NCBI GenBank assembly: GCA_963787485.1
Contig: CAWBDF010000002.1
Location: forward strand, 434,001 to 498,000
DNA: 64,000 bases
Direction of reading: 5' to 3'
Origin: Bog-473 sp963787485
GTDB taxonomy: Bacteria > Actinomycetota > Acidimicrobiia > Acidimicrobiales > RAAP-2
The position numbers and the translations under genes are program-made. Numbering within the stretch: the stretch's first letter is position 1; the number at the start of each line of letters is the position of its first letter. Of this stretch, positions 34,555-43,619 are shown piece after piece. The notes beneath the pieces were generated by a model. The model was given only the letters and a program-made list of their open reading frames with translations. It had not been told where the DNA came from and searched no databases.

Positions 34555-35121
34555 CTATTCGGGTGATCCGCCTGCCCCACTGTGTCGCGTCGGCGACAAG
34601 GATCCCCCGCCGTCGGCACCAGACTCGGAGAATCTCAGAATCATTCTGAGTTCATTCGTGCACGGATGGGATGGAAGGGGCTCTCGTTCACCGGTTTCCG
34701 AGAAGCCTATTCGCTCGTAGAGCCGCTTTGCCTGCTCGTTTCCTCGGGTGACCCAAAGGGCAACGTGGTCGACTGCCAGAGCTGATGCCCATGCGGTGAC
34801 AGCTCGCACGAGCGCTCCTCCGATCCCACGCCCACGACTCGCCGGGGCAGTCCACATCGAGACAAGCTCAACACGGTTGTCATGGGAACGGTAGGCACCA
34901 ACCAGCCCGACTGGACGGAGTCCGTCCCACGCGATGAAAGTCACCTCTTCGTCTCCAGAGGCTCGCTGACCCGCTAAACGAGCCCAGTCATCTGCGGTAA
35001 GCGAAGCTTCCGAAGCGTGAGTGGAAGCGAACGCGGAGGGAGCATCCATCAGAGCCGAGAGGCGCAGCTCGGCCAGGATCTCGCCTTCATCAGGTTGGAC
35101 ACGGCGCACGGAATGACCCAT
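34555..35121 (-). CDS. GNAT-family N-acetyltransferase
   Basis: A 188-residue acetyl-CoA-dependent acetyltransferase. VRRVQPDEGEILAELRL opens the fold. The acetyl-CoA pyrophosphate loop motif A is WTAPASRGRGIGGALVRAVTAWA, matching Q/R-x-x-G-x-G/A. Motif B follows as HVALWVTRGNEQAKRLYERIGF. A 25-residue Gly/Ser tail follows the fold. ATG 35121 is preferred because GGAAGA lies about nine bases before it; the frame is open to 35247. The acceptor is unknown. Confidence 0.85.
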   Translation of the reverse strand: MGHSVRRVQPDEGEILAELRLSALMDAPSAFASTHASEASLTADDWARLAGQRASGDEEVTFIAWDGLRPVGLVGAYRSHDNRVELVSMWTAPASRGRGIGGALVRAVTAWASALAVDHVALWVTRGNEQAKRLYERIGFSETGEREPLPSHPCTNELRMILRFSESGADGGGSLSPTRHSGAGGSPE

Positions 35122-35375
35122 CGGCGTCATTCTTCCAGGACGGGACGTTTGAGGGAGCCCCCGTGCGCCGGGCGTCGCGTCTGCTTCTGACAGCTCGCTT
35201 TCGCCCAATCTCCTTGAGAATCGAGTCTGGGAGCGGCCGACACCCACACAGGCGGGCGTGCTCTAAGGCTCGCTCCCTTGCCGAGCTGGTTTCCTCATGC
35301 CATCGCCTATCGAATGACGGGGTCATTTCCGTAGACGGCCTCCCAGCGGGGAACGAATCGAACGGTGCAGCGTGT

Positions 35376-36152
35376 TCATTGTCCGGTCCAGCCTGGCGGG
35401 CGGTGCTCAGCTGCGGCCTGAGAGCCTTCCGCCGCGTCCTGTGTCGCCGCGGCAACGTGCCGCATTGTCTCGCCGAAACGAATGGCCTCCAGCGTCGCCA
35501 TGTGGCGCGTGCGCATGGCCATCTCCTTCATCGCTCGCTGCGCAAGAGGTGCTCCGGCAAGAAGGCGTCTCGCCAGTGCATTGGCCTCGTCGAGCAGAGT
35601 GTCATGGGGGACGACCCTCCAGACCAGACCCATCGCGTGTGCTCGCTCCGCGTCGATTCGCTCCCCCGTGAGCAACAGCTCCATCGCATCGGCCCAGTTG
35701 ATGCGCTGCGGCAGGCGTATCGATGCCACGATCGCCGGGACTCCAAGTCTCGCCTCTGGAAGACCGAATTCGGCTCGGTCACTCGCAAGGACGAAATCGC
35801 ACCAGGTGGCAAGCGTGAGTCCGTAACCAAGGCAGTAGCCGTTCACCGCCGCAATGATCGGTTTGAAGATCTCCCACCCGCTCTCCAACGAATTCAGCGT
35901 TGGTTTCTCCCAGAACGTGCCAGGGAACTCCCCTGCGGACCCAGCGCCCTGGCGCAGATCGGCGCCGGCGCAGAAAGCCCGTCCCGACCCGGTGACAATG
36001 GCCACCCACGCTTCCTCGTCGTCCCGGAACCGCGAGAAAGCGTCATTGAGGTCGCGCCTCATCTCGGCGTTGATGGCGTTGAGAGCATCGGGCCGGTTGT
36101 AGGTGATCGTGGCCACATGGCCATCGAGTCGGAACGTGACTGAGTCACCCAC
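35376..36152 (-). CDS. Enoyl-CoA hydratase/isomerase family protein
   Basis: A crotonase-fold enzyme acting on acyl-CoA thioesters. VTFRLDGHVATITYNRPDAL is the N-terminal block, FCAGADLRQG the oxyanion-hole loop, and KPIIAAVNGYCLGYGLTLATWCD the second oxyanion segment; the C-terminal DAAEGSQAAAEHRPPGWTG is standard. The acidic catalytic position reads LGVPAIVASIRLP after EARLG. The start is uncertain: the domain begins close to GTG 36152, but the frame is open to about 36390 and the extra residues (DLGRSIDWEVEFESRCREVF) look partly coding, so a longer protein or a remnant fused upstream is possible. Confidence 0.82.
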   Translation of the reverse strand: MGDSVTFRLDGHVATITYNRPDALNAINAEMRRDLNDAFSRFRDDEEAWVAIVTGSGRAFCAGADLRQGAGSAGEFPGTFWEKPTLNSLESGWEIFKPIIAAVNGYCLGYGLTLATWCDFVLASDRAEFGLPEARLGVPAIVASIRLPQRINWADAMELLLTGERIDAERAHAMGLVWRVVPHDTLLDEANALARRLLAGAPLAQRAMKEMAMRTRHMATLEAIRFGETMRHVAAATQDAAEGSQAAAEHRPPGWTGQ

Positions 36153-37190
36153 AGTCCCAGTCTGCCCGCTCGAGAGATGTTCCGCCGATCGAACGACTAC
36201 ATCCGTCCCACAGTAATGAACTGGAGATCCGATCATCTCTCGCCAGGTCGGGATGTGGCCCAATTCGCCGGCCTGGGTCACTGTCTCAGGCTCTGCCTCG
36301 AACACCTCCCGACAGCGAGACTCGAATTCGACTTCCCAGTCGATGCTGCGTCCGAGATCACGTTCGATTTCCCGGACATGTATGCGGGATGACTAGTCAA
36401 ACCTGCCCACGAAACGTGAGCCATGGGGGCGACGGCCTGCCAGCCAACGAAGGCGTTTCGTGGATGCCCGAGAGGGGTACCAACATGGGTGGGCGCTTCC
36501 TCTACTCGGTGCCCTTGGCGACGGCCCCCCAGGAACCCGCCATCTTGGGGGGCCGCTTCGCGCCGGTGCCCCCTCGCTGCCGGCTTGGTGCCGGGCGCGA
36601 TTTCGAACACCCATGCGTGTCCATTGCTCCCCAAAGGCGCGTTGCAAAGGACCGTATGGTTTTGGTTCATGGCTCATGAAACCAGTACGGGCTCGTTGAA
36701 CGTCTCCGATTGTCAAAGGTCTAATGAACAACCTCCGGGAGATCCTCCCAGAGGGGTCAGCAGCCAACACTTGAGGGCTACACCGAACAGGCAGAGGCCT
36801 CGACGCCTAAGGGAGACTTCAAGAGAGCGAGATACTGCCTGCATTGGGCCATCAAGACCTCTGAGAGCCCGAAGCATTCACACCTCTCAGGCGTGGCAGT
36901 CCGCCTGAAGGAAACCCACAAGGCCTGGCAGAATATTGGGCTTGGAGCTGAATTCGGCTCTAAGTCGAGATGGGCCACGGTCAAGGCTCGCAGGAAGTCA
37001 AGGGCGATCAAAAGATCGGTCCGGGCGAAGACATCGAACTTCTGTTGGTCGAAGAAGCGACTGACGTTGCGAAAAGAGCTGCCGAAGAGTCCGGGTGGGA
37101 CAACGTCCCGTGGCGGGCACTTCTCGAAGCGATCCTTCGAGTCAGTTAGAGCTTCGCATTCCTAGGGGCCCGCTCGCTGCGGGCTGGGAG
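36153..37190. other. Long spacer with possible gene remnants
   Basis: About 1 kb without an intact recognised gene. It holds the coding-looking extension before the hydratase (36153-36390, minus) and a short plus-strand frame at 36970-37149, listed separately. Plus-strand residues in 36790-36960 (KGDFKRARYCLHWAIKTSES) also look protein-like. No RNA gene was seen. Confidence 0.35.
36970..37149 (+). CDS. Small hypothetical protein (59 aa)
   Basis: A 59-codon frame from ATG 36970 to TAG 37147. The product is acidic and helix-forming (GPGEDIELLLVEEATDVAKR then AAEESGWDNVPWRALLEAIL), with protein-like codon use. No strong ribosome-binding site precedes it. It may be the end of a broken larger gene whose earlier part lies in another frame to the left. 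Confidence 0.3.
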   Translation: MGHGQGSQEVKGDQKIGPGEDIELLLVEEATDVAKRAAEESGWDNVPWRALLEAILRVS

Positions 37191-37547
37191 TCACTCGAGC
37201 TCCTTCCAATGTTCTCGACCGAAGAGGCGTCCAAATCGAGCCGTGAGAGATGGGCCCTCGTCGTGAGCGGTATCAGGATGTAGAACCAGAGTCCCCTCAG
37301 GTGCTGGCAACGCCGCGGCTTCTTGGTCAGTCAGGGCGCAATACACCGCTGTTGTGGTGATCTCGTCAATCTGATCTCGGTCAACGAACCGCAAGCCGTG
37401 GTTTGTCTTGACGGCGATACCGTCAAAAAGATCCTCTTCGGGCACCTGTAAGACGTGTTCAACCGTTCCGAACTGGGTTCCCGTGGAGCTGATCACCGGC
37501 GTCCCCACAGCCAATGCTTCGTAAGAAATTGGACTTCCCTCGGCCAT
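37191..37547 (-). CDS. PRC-barrel-like protein
   Basis: A 118-residue protein. The core GTPVISSTGTQFGTVEHVLQ, then DLFDGIAVKTNHGLRFVDRDQIDEI, has the beta-rich pattern of PRC-barrel-type domains (x-V-x-D/S-x-x-G-x-x-x-G-x-V), and the last 40 residues are a charged tail. Ribosome-binding site GGAAGGTGAG is strong. These small proteins occur widely in actinobacteria without known function. Confidence 0.6.
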   Translation of the reverse strand: MAEGSPISYEALAVGTPVISSTGTQFGTVEHVLQVPEEDLFDGIAVKTNHGLRFVDRDQIDEITTTAVYCALTDQEAAALPAPEGTLVLHPDTAHDEGPSLTARFGRLFGREHWKELE

Positions 37548-37691
37548 GATCTCACCTTCCCTCGATTACTGGAGGTTGACGGCATCAGAGTACTGACCCC
37601 GTGGGGCCTCACTTTGGCTCGGAACCTTTGGGGGACCAGACAGCTGCTCGTTCTGATGGACTGCCGACATCCTCTATGCAAACGTGGCGGC

Positions 37692-38060
37692 ATGAGCCAC
37701 CAAGATGTGATCACAGCACTCTTGGGGGCCTCCGCGACCTTGGCAGGACTACTGCTGGTATTCCTGGGTTTCATACTCAGTACCTCCAGCGCCCTCGACG
37801 ACGATGTGCCTCTTGCCGTCCACAAGTCGCTCCAGACAGTTTCGTTGGTTCTCCTGATCGCCTTCGCGATCGGACTTTTGACTGTTGTCGTATCAACGGC
37901 ATGGCTTGTCACCGCACCCGGCGACGACCCGCTGTATGACACGGCGTTGAGCTTGTTCGCTCTACAGATTGCGGGTCTTGCGGCGGCAACCGCCTGGACC
38001 GTCAGAGGGCTCTTGTGGGCAGGACGCCGCACAAGGAAGAGGTCGGAAAGCCGAAGTTGA
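37692..38060 (+). CDS. Small three-helix membrane protein
   Basis: A 122-residue protein with three membrane segments: ALLGASATLAGLLLVFLGF (residues 8-26), TVSLVLLIAFAIGLLTVVVS (about 48-67) and ALSLFALQIAGLAAATAWTV (about 85-104). It ends in a basic tail (RRTRKRSESRS). The frame is open to 37455, but the preceding residues overlap the start of the divergent gene and look non-coding. Family not recognised. Confidence 0.6.
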   Translation: MSHQDVITALLGASATLAGLLLVFLGFILSTSSALDDDVPLAVHKSLQTVSLVLLIAFAIGLLTVVVSTAWLVTAPGDDPLYDTALSLFALQIAGLAAATAWTVRGLLWAGRRTRKRSESRS

Positions 38061-38159
38061 ACGAAAGAACCGTGTCCCGTTCGCCGGCACGGTGGCCCAT
38101 CGTGCTGACTTATTGCGTGCTGGCGTCACGCTTGGCTCGTCGGAGATCCCGCGTCCGCT

Positions 38160-38680
38160 TCAGATGGCTTTAGCAAGCTGAGCCAGGGCCAGCGCCAATG
38201 ACCGGCGTATGTCTGCCGATGAACTTATGCCGTCGAATCCAATGGCGTCGCTTCCCACGGGAACGTGAACACAAGCGTCTTCAACGATTCTCGTTCCCAA
38301 ATAGCCGAGCACCTTGCGAAGTGCAGCATGTGCACCTGCCGCTCCGCGTTGAGAACAGTTGATCCATGCGACCGGCTTCTCATAGAGCGAGCCGATCTGA
38401 TCGTCACCGACTGCCCAATCGAGAAGGTTCTTGAACGAGCCCGGAAGGTCTCCGGCGTACTCGGGGGTGGAGAAGAGCACCGCGTCCGCAGTCCTGATCG
38501 CCGCACGCAGGGTATCGACCGCTGGATCTCTCGGCGGGGTGTCCTGATCAGGATTGAAGTGGGGGAATCGGAAGTCCCCCGATACAGCGTCAACACCATT
38601 GACGGTGGCGCAATCACCCGGGCCGTTTCCAGGAGTGCCGTATTGGTCGAACGGAGTCGAAGGCTTCCCGAAATGAGCAG
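38160..38680 (-). pseudogene. NADPH-dependent FMN reductase-like gene with a frameshift
   Basis: The 3' frame encodes PHFNPDQDTPPRDPAVDTLR, VLFSTPEYAGDLPGSFKNLL and RGAAGAHAALRKVLGYLG, the flavodoxin-like fold of chromate/FMN reductases. The 5' part lies in a second frame: LLISGSLRLRSTNTALLETA and APPSMVLTLYRG. They meet at a run of five C (about 38570), where a single-base indel would restore one gene of about 170 codons. The FMN-binding G-S-L-R-x-x-S-x-N block is intact. A clear start codon is not visible before the first block. Sequencing indel or real loss cannot be separated. Confidence 0.75.
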
Positions 38681-38778
38681 GTGTCGCGTCGTTGGTCCAC
38701 CAAATGGATAACGCCTTGGACGCAGCCCCTATGCCCGAGTGCGCATCAATCGTCGAGGCACGCTCCTACATTTTAGGA

Positions 38779-39525
38779 ATGATCACGGTCGGAATAGATC
38801 TTGCATCCCAGGACATCGGGACTGCCATGTGCGAGTTGGAATGGTCGGAAGGCAGAGCCCGGGTCATGGATCTGCGCGTCGGCGTGTCCGATGCCCAAAT
38901 TGCTGAGCGAACGGGGTGTGCTGACAAACTGGGAATCGACGTGCCGCTGGGCTGGCCATCTGCCTTCGTCGACGCCGTGACGCAACATGCGCACGATGGT
39001 TCGTGGCCGCCGCAGTATCAGCATTCCGATACGCTCTCGGTTCGCTACCGGCGAACGGATTTGGTCACTTGGGAGAGCATGAGGGGCCATCCTCCGCTCT
39101 CGGTTTCAACAGACAAGATCGCTCTTCCTGCGATGCGGGCTGCCGCATTGTTGTCACGGCTGGACAAGAGTTCTGCCCTCGACGGTTCTGGAGTCGTTGT
39201 CGAGGCATATCCTGCTGTGGCTCTCAAGCGTTGGGGATTTACGTCGCGTGGTTACAAGGGCTCCGCGGGGGCGTCAGCTCGGATCGAGCTTGTCGAACTC
39301 TTCGCCCGGAGAACGGCAGATTGGCTTGTGCTCAGGAAAGAAGACGTCACGGCATTCCGATCCAGCGATGATGCTTTCGATTCGCTCATTGCCGCCCTTG
39401 TTGCTCGTGCCAGTGCTATGTCACTCGTTGAGTCGATAGATGAACGAGACCGGTCCTTTGCGCTGAGGGAGGGGTGGATTGCACTTCCCCTCGATGGATC
39501 CCTTCGCAAGCTGGCTCACGCCTGA
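38779..39525 (+). CDS. DUF429-family protein (predicted RNase H-like nuclease)
   Basis: A 248-residue protein starting MITVGIDLASQDIGTAMCEL, the first strand of an RNase H-like fold with the conserved Asp. DKLGIDVPLGWP supplies the second Asp, and YRRTDLVTWESMRG with VVEAYPAVALKRWG are the DUF429 hallmarks (R-x-x-D/T and E-x-Y/H-P). DDAFDSLIAALVARA near the end holds another acidic ligand. The family is predicted to be nuclease-like but is not characterised. ATG 38779 is chosen because the domain begins there; 29 extra codons upstream overlap the reductase remnant. Confidence 0.82.
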   Translation: MITVGIDLASQDIGTAMCELEWSEGRARVMDLRVGVSDAQIAERTGCADKLGIDVPLGWPSAFVDAVTQHAHDGSWPPQYQHSDTLSVRYRRTDLVTWESMRGHPPLSVSTDKIALPAMRAAALLSRLDKSSALDGSGVVVEAYPAVALKRWGFTSRGYKGSAGASARIELVELFARRTADWLVLRKEDVTAFRSSDDAFDSLIAALVARASAMSLVESIDERDRSFALREGWIALPLDGSLRKLAHA

Positions 39526-39807
39526 ACCTTGGCTATGGGGGCGTAAGAGTCCCAGTTCTTCGGGTTGAGGCCATGCCTGGATCCCGATTCCCGATCTGAC
39601 GTCTTAAGCATGGCTCCCGTGCTCGCCCTACGAGCGAGGACTACGACAACGCTGCTCGCCCGCGGGATACTCGTGCTGGTGGCCGACGAGACCGGGTCGG
39701 AGTGATCAAGTTCCCATGGGGTGGATTGGGTGGTTGGCGATACCAAATTGCTGCAATACCTCATCGCCACACGCGGTCTCGGTAGGCTCAAACCCGGTGC
39801 ATGACGC

Positions 39808-40164
39808 GTGACCAACGATTCCGCGCCCGACGAGAAGGAACCGGATGTCCGGTTCACCTACGCCAACGAACGTACATTCCTGGCGTGGAACCGGACGGCG
39901 TTGGCCCTCATCGCCACTGGAGTTGCAGCCACCCAGCTCCTGCCCGAGTTCCACGTGACGGGTGGTCGGCGCATCCTGGGTCTGCCCATGATCGCGCTGG
40001 GAGCACTGGTCGCCTTCACGAGTTTCCGCCACTGGAAGGCGAACGAACGTGCGATGAGGCGTGGTGAGCCCCTACCGCGCTCACCAATGCCCCTCGTCCT
40101 GTCCATCGGTATCGGGATGGTGGCAGTCATTGCCGTCGTGCTTGCTCTCCTCGATTCAAAATAG
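39808..40164 (+). CDS. DUF202/YidH-family membrane protein
   Basis: A 118-residue protein. TYANERTFLAWNRTALALIA is the N-terminal DUF202 signature (N/R-x-x-L-A-W-x-R-T), and three membrane helices follow: TALALIATGVAATQLL, ILGLPMIALGALVAFTSF and PLVLSIGIGMVAVIAVVLALL. Starts with GTG. It is followed 14 bp later by a second DUF202 gene, the usual tandem arrangement (YidH/YidG-like). Function unknown. Confidence 0.85.
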   Translation: MTNDSAPDEKEPDVRFTYANERTFLAWNRTALALIATGVAATQLLPEFHVTGGRRILGLPMIALGALVAFTSFRHWKANERAMRRGEPLPRSPMPLVLSIGIGMVAVIAVVLALLDSK

Positions 40165-40178
40165 GGTCGGCGGAACAG

Positions 40179-40523
40179 ATGGACGACGGAAACACACCCT
40201 ACGAGGGCATGGGCCGAGATTCGGGTTTGGCCCGAGAACGGACCGAACTGTCCTGGAGCAGGTCAGGGTTGGCAGTGACGGTGACCGTCGCAATCATTTT
40301 GCGACGACTGTGGCCCCTCAGCGGTGATAAGGCGGTTGTTGCGTTGGTGATCATCGCGATCGGAGCCATCCTCTGGGTGGCGGGGATGCAACTCGCTCGA
40401 CAGACGAGGCTCAGGATGGACAGCGAGAGCGCATTGACGAGGTCGTCGTGTCGAATGATAACTATCGGGACCCTCGTGCTCGCTGCTGCCGGTTTCGTGG
40501 TCGGCGTTGTCTTGCCGCTGTGA
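40179..40523 (+). CDS. DUF202-family membrane protein, second copy
   Basis: A 114-residue protein. GLARERTELSWSRSGLAVTV is the DUF202 signature with three membrane helices after it (AVTVTVAIILRRLWPL, AVVALVIIAIGAILWVAGM and MITIGTLVLAAAGFVVGVVL). It is the partner of the gene just upstream, and the two differ clearly in sequence, so they are not a recent duplication. They likely form a complex. Confidence 0.85.
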   Translation: MDDGNTPYEGMGRDSGLARERTELSWSRSGLAVTVTVAIILRRLWPLSGDKAVVALVIIAIGAILWVAGMQLARQTRLRMDSESALTRSSCRMITIGTLVLAAAGFVVGVVLPL

Positions 40524-40557
40524 GGCTCTCGGCGACACAGCACTCTTCGGGAGGGAC

Positions 40558-41529
40558 CTAAACGTCCGGGGGTGAGGCCGTGAGGTTGTCGAATGCCCGG
40601 ATGAATAAAGCAATCTCGTCAGCGGGGTCGGCCGGCACTGTGTAGTCGGACTCGTCACAGATCTGCGCAAAATGTTCGCTGACGTCCTCAATGGACAGGT
40701 CGGGCTTGTGGAGACCACTGGTCCGACCGAGGAAGAACCGCGACACTTGGCCTCCTCCAGCGGTGAACACCTCTCCTGACACCGGGCAGCTTTCGTGAAC
40801 CAGAAAAGCGACGACCGGCGACACCAGGCCCGGGTCGAGTTGACTCATGAGGGTTTGGAAAGCCTGAAGAGCGGTGGAGTCGGACCCCTCGCCTGGTGTA
40901 TCCGCCGCCATCGCTTGTTCTAGCATTCGGGTTACCGCGGTCGGGGCGATGGCGTTGACCTTGATTCCGTGGGCTTTGCCCTCGAGGGCGAGTACCCGCG
41001 TCAGACCCAGCAGGCCGGCCTTGGCTGTTCCGTAATTGGTCTGGCCGCGGTGACCAATGAGCCCGGACGCCGATGTGGTGTTGACGACCCGGCCGTAGCC
41101 CTGGGTTCGCATGGCTGACCAGGCCGGTCTGGTCACGTTGAACGCTCCCTTTACATGCACGTCGATTACGGGATCCAACCGGTCCGGCGTCATGTCTTCG
41201 AACCGAGCATCCCTGATGATCCCGGCGTTGTTGATCAAGATGTCCAGGCGACCGTAGGTGTCAAGGGCGGTGGCGACGATAGCTTCGCCTCCCTCTGGTG
41301 TGGACACACTGTTTGCGTCCGCCACCGCATCGCCACCGTCTTGGCGGATATCCCGGGCCACGGATTCGGCTGGCACTTCGTCGGATCCCTCTCCGGTCAC
41401 CGAGCCGCCGATGTCGTTCACCACGACCTTGGCTCCTCTTGATGCCAAAAGAAGCGCGTGAGACCTTCCCAGCCCACGACCGGCACCTGTAACGACCGCG
41501 ACCTTGCCTTCGAACCTCAGTTCCGTCAT
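40558..41529 (-). CDS. SDR dehydrogenase, MFE-2 type (3R)-hydroxyacyl-CoA dehydrogenase-like
   Basis: A 323-residue short-chain dehydrogenase. The cofactor loop reads VAVVTGAGRGLGRSHALLLA; ASRGAKVVVNDIGG with the D after the strand favours NAD+. ILINNAGIIRDARFEDM and the catalytic block NTTSASGLIGHRGQTNYGTAK (Ser, Tyr, Lys) are complete. The N/R-D-I-G-G and VHVKGAFNVTRPAW segments match the dehydrogenase unit of multifunctional enzyme type 2 in beta-oxidation. The extra 60 C-terminal residues after the fold fit that class. ATG 41529 is chosen; residues upstream are not part of the fold. Confidence 0.85.
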   Translation of the reverse strand: MTELRFEGKVAVVTGAGRGLGRSHALLLASRGAKVVVNDIGGSVTGEGSDEVPAESVARDIRQDGGDAVADANSVSTPEGGEAIVATALDTYGRLDILINNAGIIRDARFEDMTPDRLDPVIDVHVKGAFNVTRPAWSAMRTQGYGRVVNTTSASGLIGHRGQTNYGTAKAGLLGLTRVLALEGKAHGIKVNAIAPTAVTRMLEQAMAADTPGEGSDSTALQAFQTLMSQLDPGLVSPVVAFLVHESCPVSGEVFTAGGGQVSRFFLGRTSGLHKPDLSIEDVSEHFAQICDESDYTVPADPADEIALFIRAFDNLTASPPDV

Positions 41530-41835
41530 CGGCCGATGATAGACGCTCGGGACTGCCCAAAGTTGGGTCGAATCCAAACCTATGAACATCGACTTGATGG
41601 AGGGATGTGAACCATGGCAGTCGATCTCACCCCGTGGTGCTTGGGAAGTGACTGGCGTCAGAAGCCGCCTTTCTTGAAGGAATCGGGGGATGCGTCGGGC
41701 GACCCCAATGCTCTCAGGGTTCTTTACGAGGCTTCTCAGCTTTGGCGGCTATCCGCGGAGCCATGGCTCCTCGTCGCTACTCTCAAGACGCAGCGCCCAG
41801 GCATGTCAGGTCGGTTCTTCGGAGGTTGCTACGCC

Positions 41836-42789
41836 ATGAGTTTTTCACTGGACCCCGATCTCGAAGCAGTCATTGGCTCGCTCCTCCTCGAATCTGGTCA
41901 GCCTTTGGCCTCAAATGCAGGCGACTGGATGTCGCTTCGCACATGGGGCGAGGCGGGAATGGCCGCTTCCGAAGCGTCGCTTCCCCCGCACGAGGATGTC
42001 GCGCGGACGCCATTTACCATCACGTCTTTCGATGGGTCAGCAGTGTCCGTCTGCTGGTACGTGCCGGACCACCGCACCACGACACCGGGGCCCGCTGCGG
42101 TTTACGTCCACGGAGGCGGAATGCTGATGGGATCGCTGGACATGAGCGATCACTACGTTGCTGGCTACGTTGCCGACAGCGGTGTCCCGATGCTCTCGGT
42201 CGACTATCGGCTCGCTCCGGAACATCCGCACCCCACGCCAGTCGAAGACTGCTACGCCGCCCTGAACTGGATCTACACGAACACCGAACAGCTCGCCGTG
42301 GATCGGGAACGAATCGCGATTATGGGAGACAGCGCGGGCGGTGGACTCGCTGCGGCGACGGCCCTTTTAGCTCGTGATCGCGGCCTGTGTCCCGCCAAAC
42401 AGATCCTCATCTATCCGATGCTCGATGATCGCACCACGACACCAGACTTACAGCTCGTCCCCTTCATGTCCTGGTCATACGAGAACAACGAGCTCGGATG
42501 GCGAGCGTTGCTTGGTGACGCAGCGGGAACCGCAACAGTGCCTGGAATCGCCGCGCCCGCCCGAGCCGAAGACCTCGCAGACCTGCCCAGTGCATACGTG
42601 GAGGTGGGCGAACTGGACATCTTTCGGGATGAGTGTATTGAGTACACACGACGCCTCGCGCTCGCCGGCACCTCGGCCGAGCTCCACGTCTGGCCGGGCT
42701 GTCCCCACGGTTTCGACCGAATCTCCCCCACGGCTGACGTGGCCATTCGCTCCCGAGCAGACCGGATACGGATCCTGAAGTCGCTCTAA
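41836..42789 (+). CDS. Alpha/beta hydrolase, hormone-sensitive-lipase-type esterase
   Basis: A 317-residue carboxylesterase. The oxyanion-hole motif HGGGMLMGSLDMSDHY, the nucleophile elbow IMGDSAGGGLAAATALLA (G-D-S-A-G), the acid VEVGELDIFRDECIEY and the His block WPGCPHGFDRI give a complete triad. YRLAPEHPHPTPVEDCYAALNW is the other HSL-family block. GGAGG ten bases ahead supports ATG 41836; the frame runs open from 41614. Substrate is likely a short-chain acyl ester. No signal peptide is seen. Confidence 0.88.
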   Translation: MSFSLDPDLEAVIGSLLLESGQPLASNAGDWMSLRTWGEAGMAASEASLPPHEDVARTPFTITSFDGSAVSVCWYVPDHRTTTPGPAAVYVHGGGMLMGSLDMSDHYVAGYVADSGVPMLSVDYRLAPEHPHPTPVEDCYAALNWIYTNTEQLAVDRERIAIMGDSAGGGLAAATALLARDRGLCPAKQILIYPMLDDRTTTPDLQLVPFMSWSYENNELGWRALLGDAAGTATVPGIAAPARAEDLADLPSAYVEVGELDIFRDECIEYTRRLALAGTSAELHVWPGCPHGFDRISPTADVAIRSRADRIRILKSL

Positions 42790-42799
42790 GAACCGGACT

Positions 42800-42820
42800 C
42801 GGGCGCTCCGGACTCGCCCG
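42800..42820 (+). terminator. Possible hairpin terminator after the esterase gene
   Basis: CGGGCG and CGCCCG form a six-pair stem with a nine-base loop 11 bp after the esterase stop codon. No T run follows, so Rho-independent termination is uncertain. Confidence 0.3.
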
Positions 42821-42934
42821 GCCCCTGATCTCACCCCTACCCCACTCGTGCCGAACCGCCCCACCCTTTCGGCGGACTGGGCACGCCTGCTCCGTGCTCG
42901 GTTATTCGCACATCCCGGAAAAACCGCTCCCGGC

Positions 42935-43528
42935 CTACCCGGTCTTTCGACCGACCACGGCCATGAGGCGCACATACCGACTCGGCTCGGGCACGGAGAA
43001 CTCGGTCATCAGGACCCAATCCTCCGTTCGCCAGATGCTGGGTGACTGGTTCACCCGAACGGCTCCCCATTGCAAGTCACAAAGGTCGATGGCCATGACG
43101 CCGCCGGGTCGAAGCGCCGTGGCGATAGCGATCAGCGGCTTCGACCTGCGATTCCTCATCGAGGTAGTTCAGTGCATGGCCCACGCCAACGATTGCGTCG
43201 GCCGGAGGAATCGGGTCGCTGGCAGGGCCAACCGCCGGATCTCGAATGCACCGGGTGCATGGTCTCGGGCGATGTTGAGCATCGCATCCGAAGCATCGGT
43301 GGCAAGCACCCGGAGACCAGCATCGGCCAGATGGGCGGTCAGTAGCCCGCTCCCGCAGCCAACCTCAACGACCAGTCCGTTGCGTTCTCGTTCTGGTTCG
43401 AGGAGTCTCAGGATCCCAGGTGCACACGCGTCAGCGTGGAACCCGAAGCCCAGATGGTGCACAAGCGCAAGGTCGTCTCGGTAGTAGGGCAGATCTCGCT
43501 GGGGGCGCGGTTCCATTGCGCAAAGCAT
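42935..43528 (-). pseudogene. Class I SAM-dependent methyltransferase with two compensating frameshifts
   Basis: The first frame holds the SAM-binding LVVEVGCGSGLLTAHLADAG and LRVLATDASDAMLNIARDHA. Between about 43235 and 43130 the true coding frame shifts (PPADAIVGVGHALNYLDEES), then returns to the first frame with IATALRPGGVMAIDLCDLQW. Two offsetting single-base changes explain this. Without them a small-molecule methyltransferase of about 200 residues would result. The end after VPEPSRYVRLMAVVGR is also unusual. Paired offsetting indels look more like sequencing error than decay, though either is possible. Confidence 0.7.
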
Positions 43529-43619
43529 CGCCCCGAGACTGGCCTCGATTTGCCCGAACCCGGAGGTCCGCCACCGAGGCGTTCGCCCAGGGTCCCGGAC
43601 TGACCCATCCCGGGGACAC

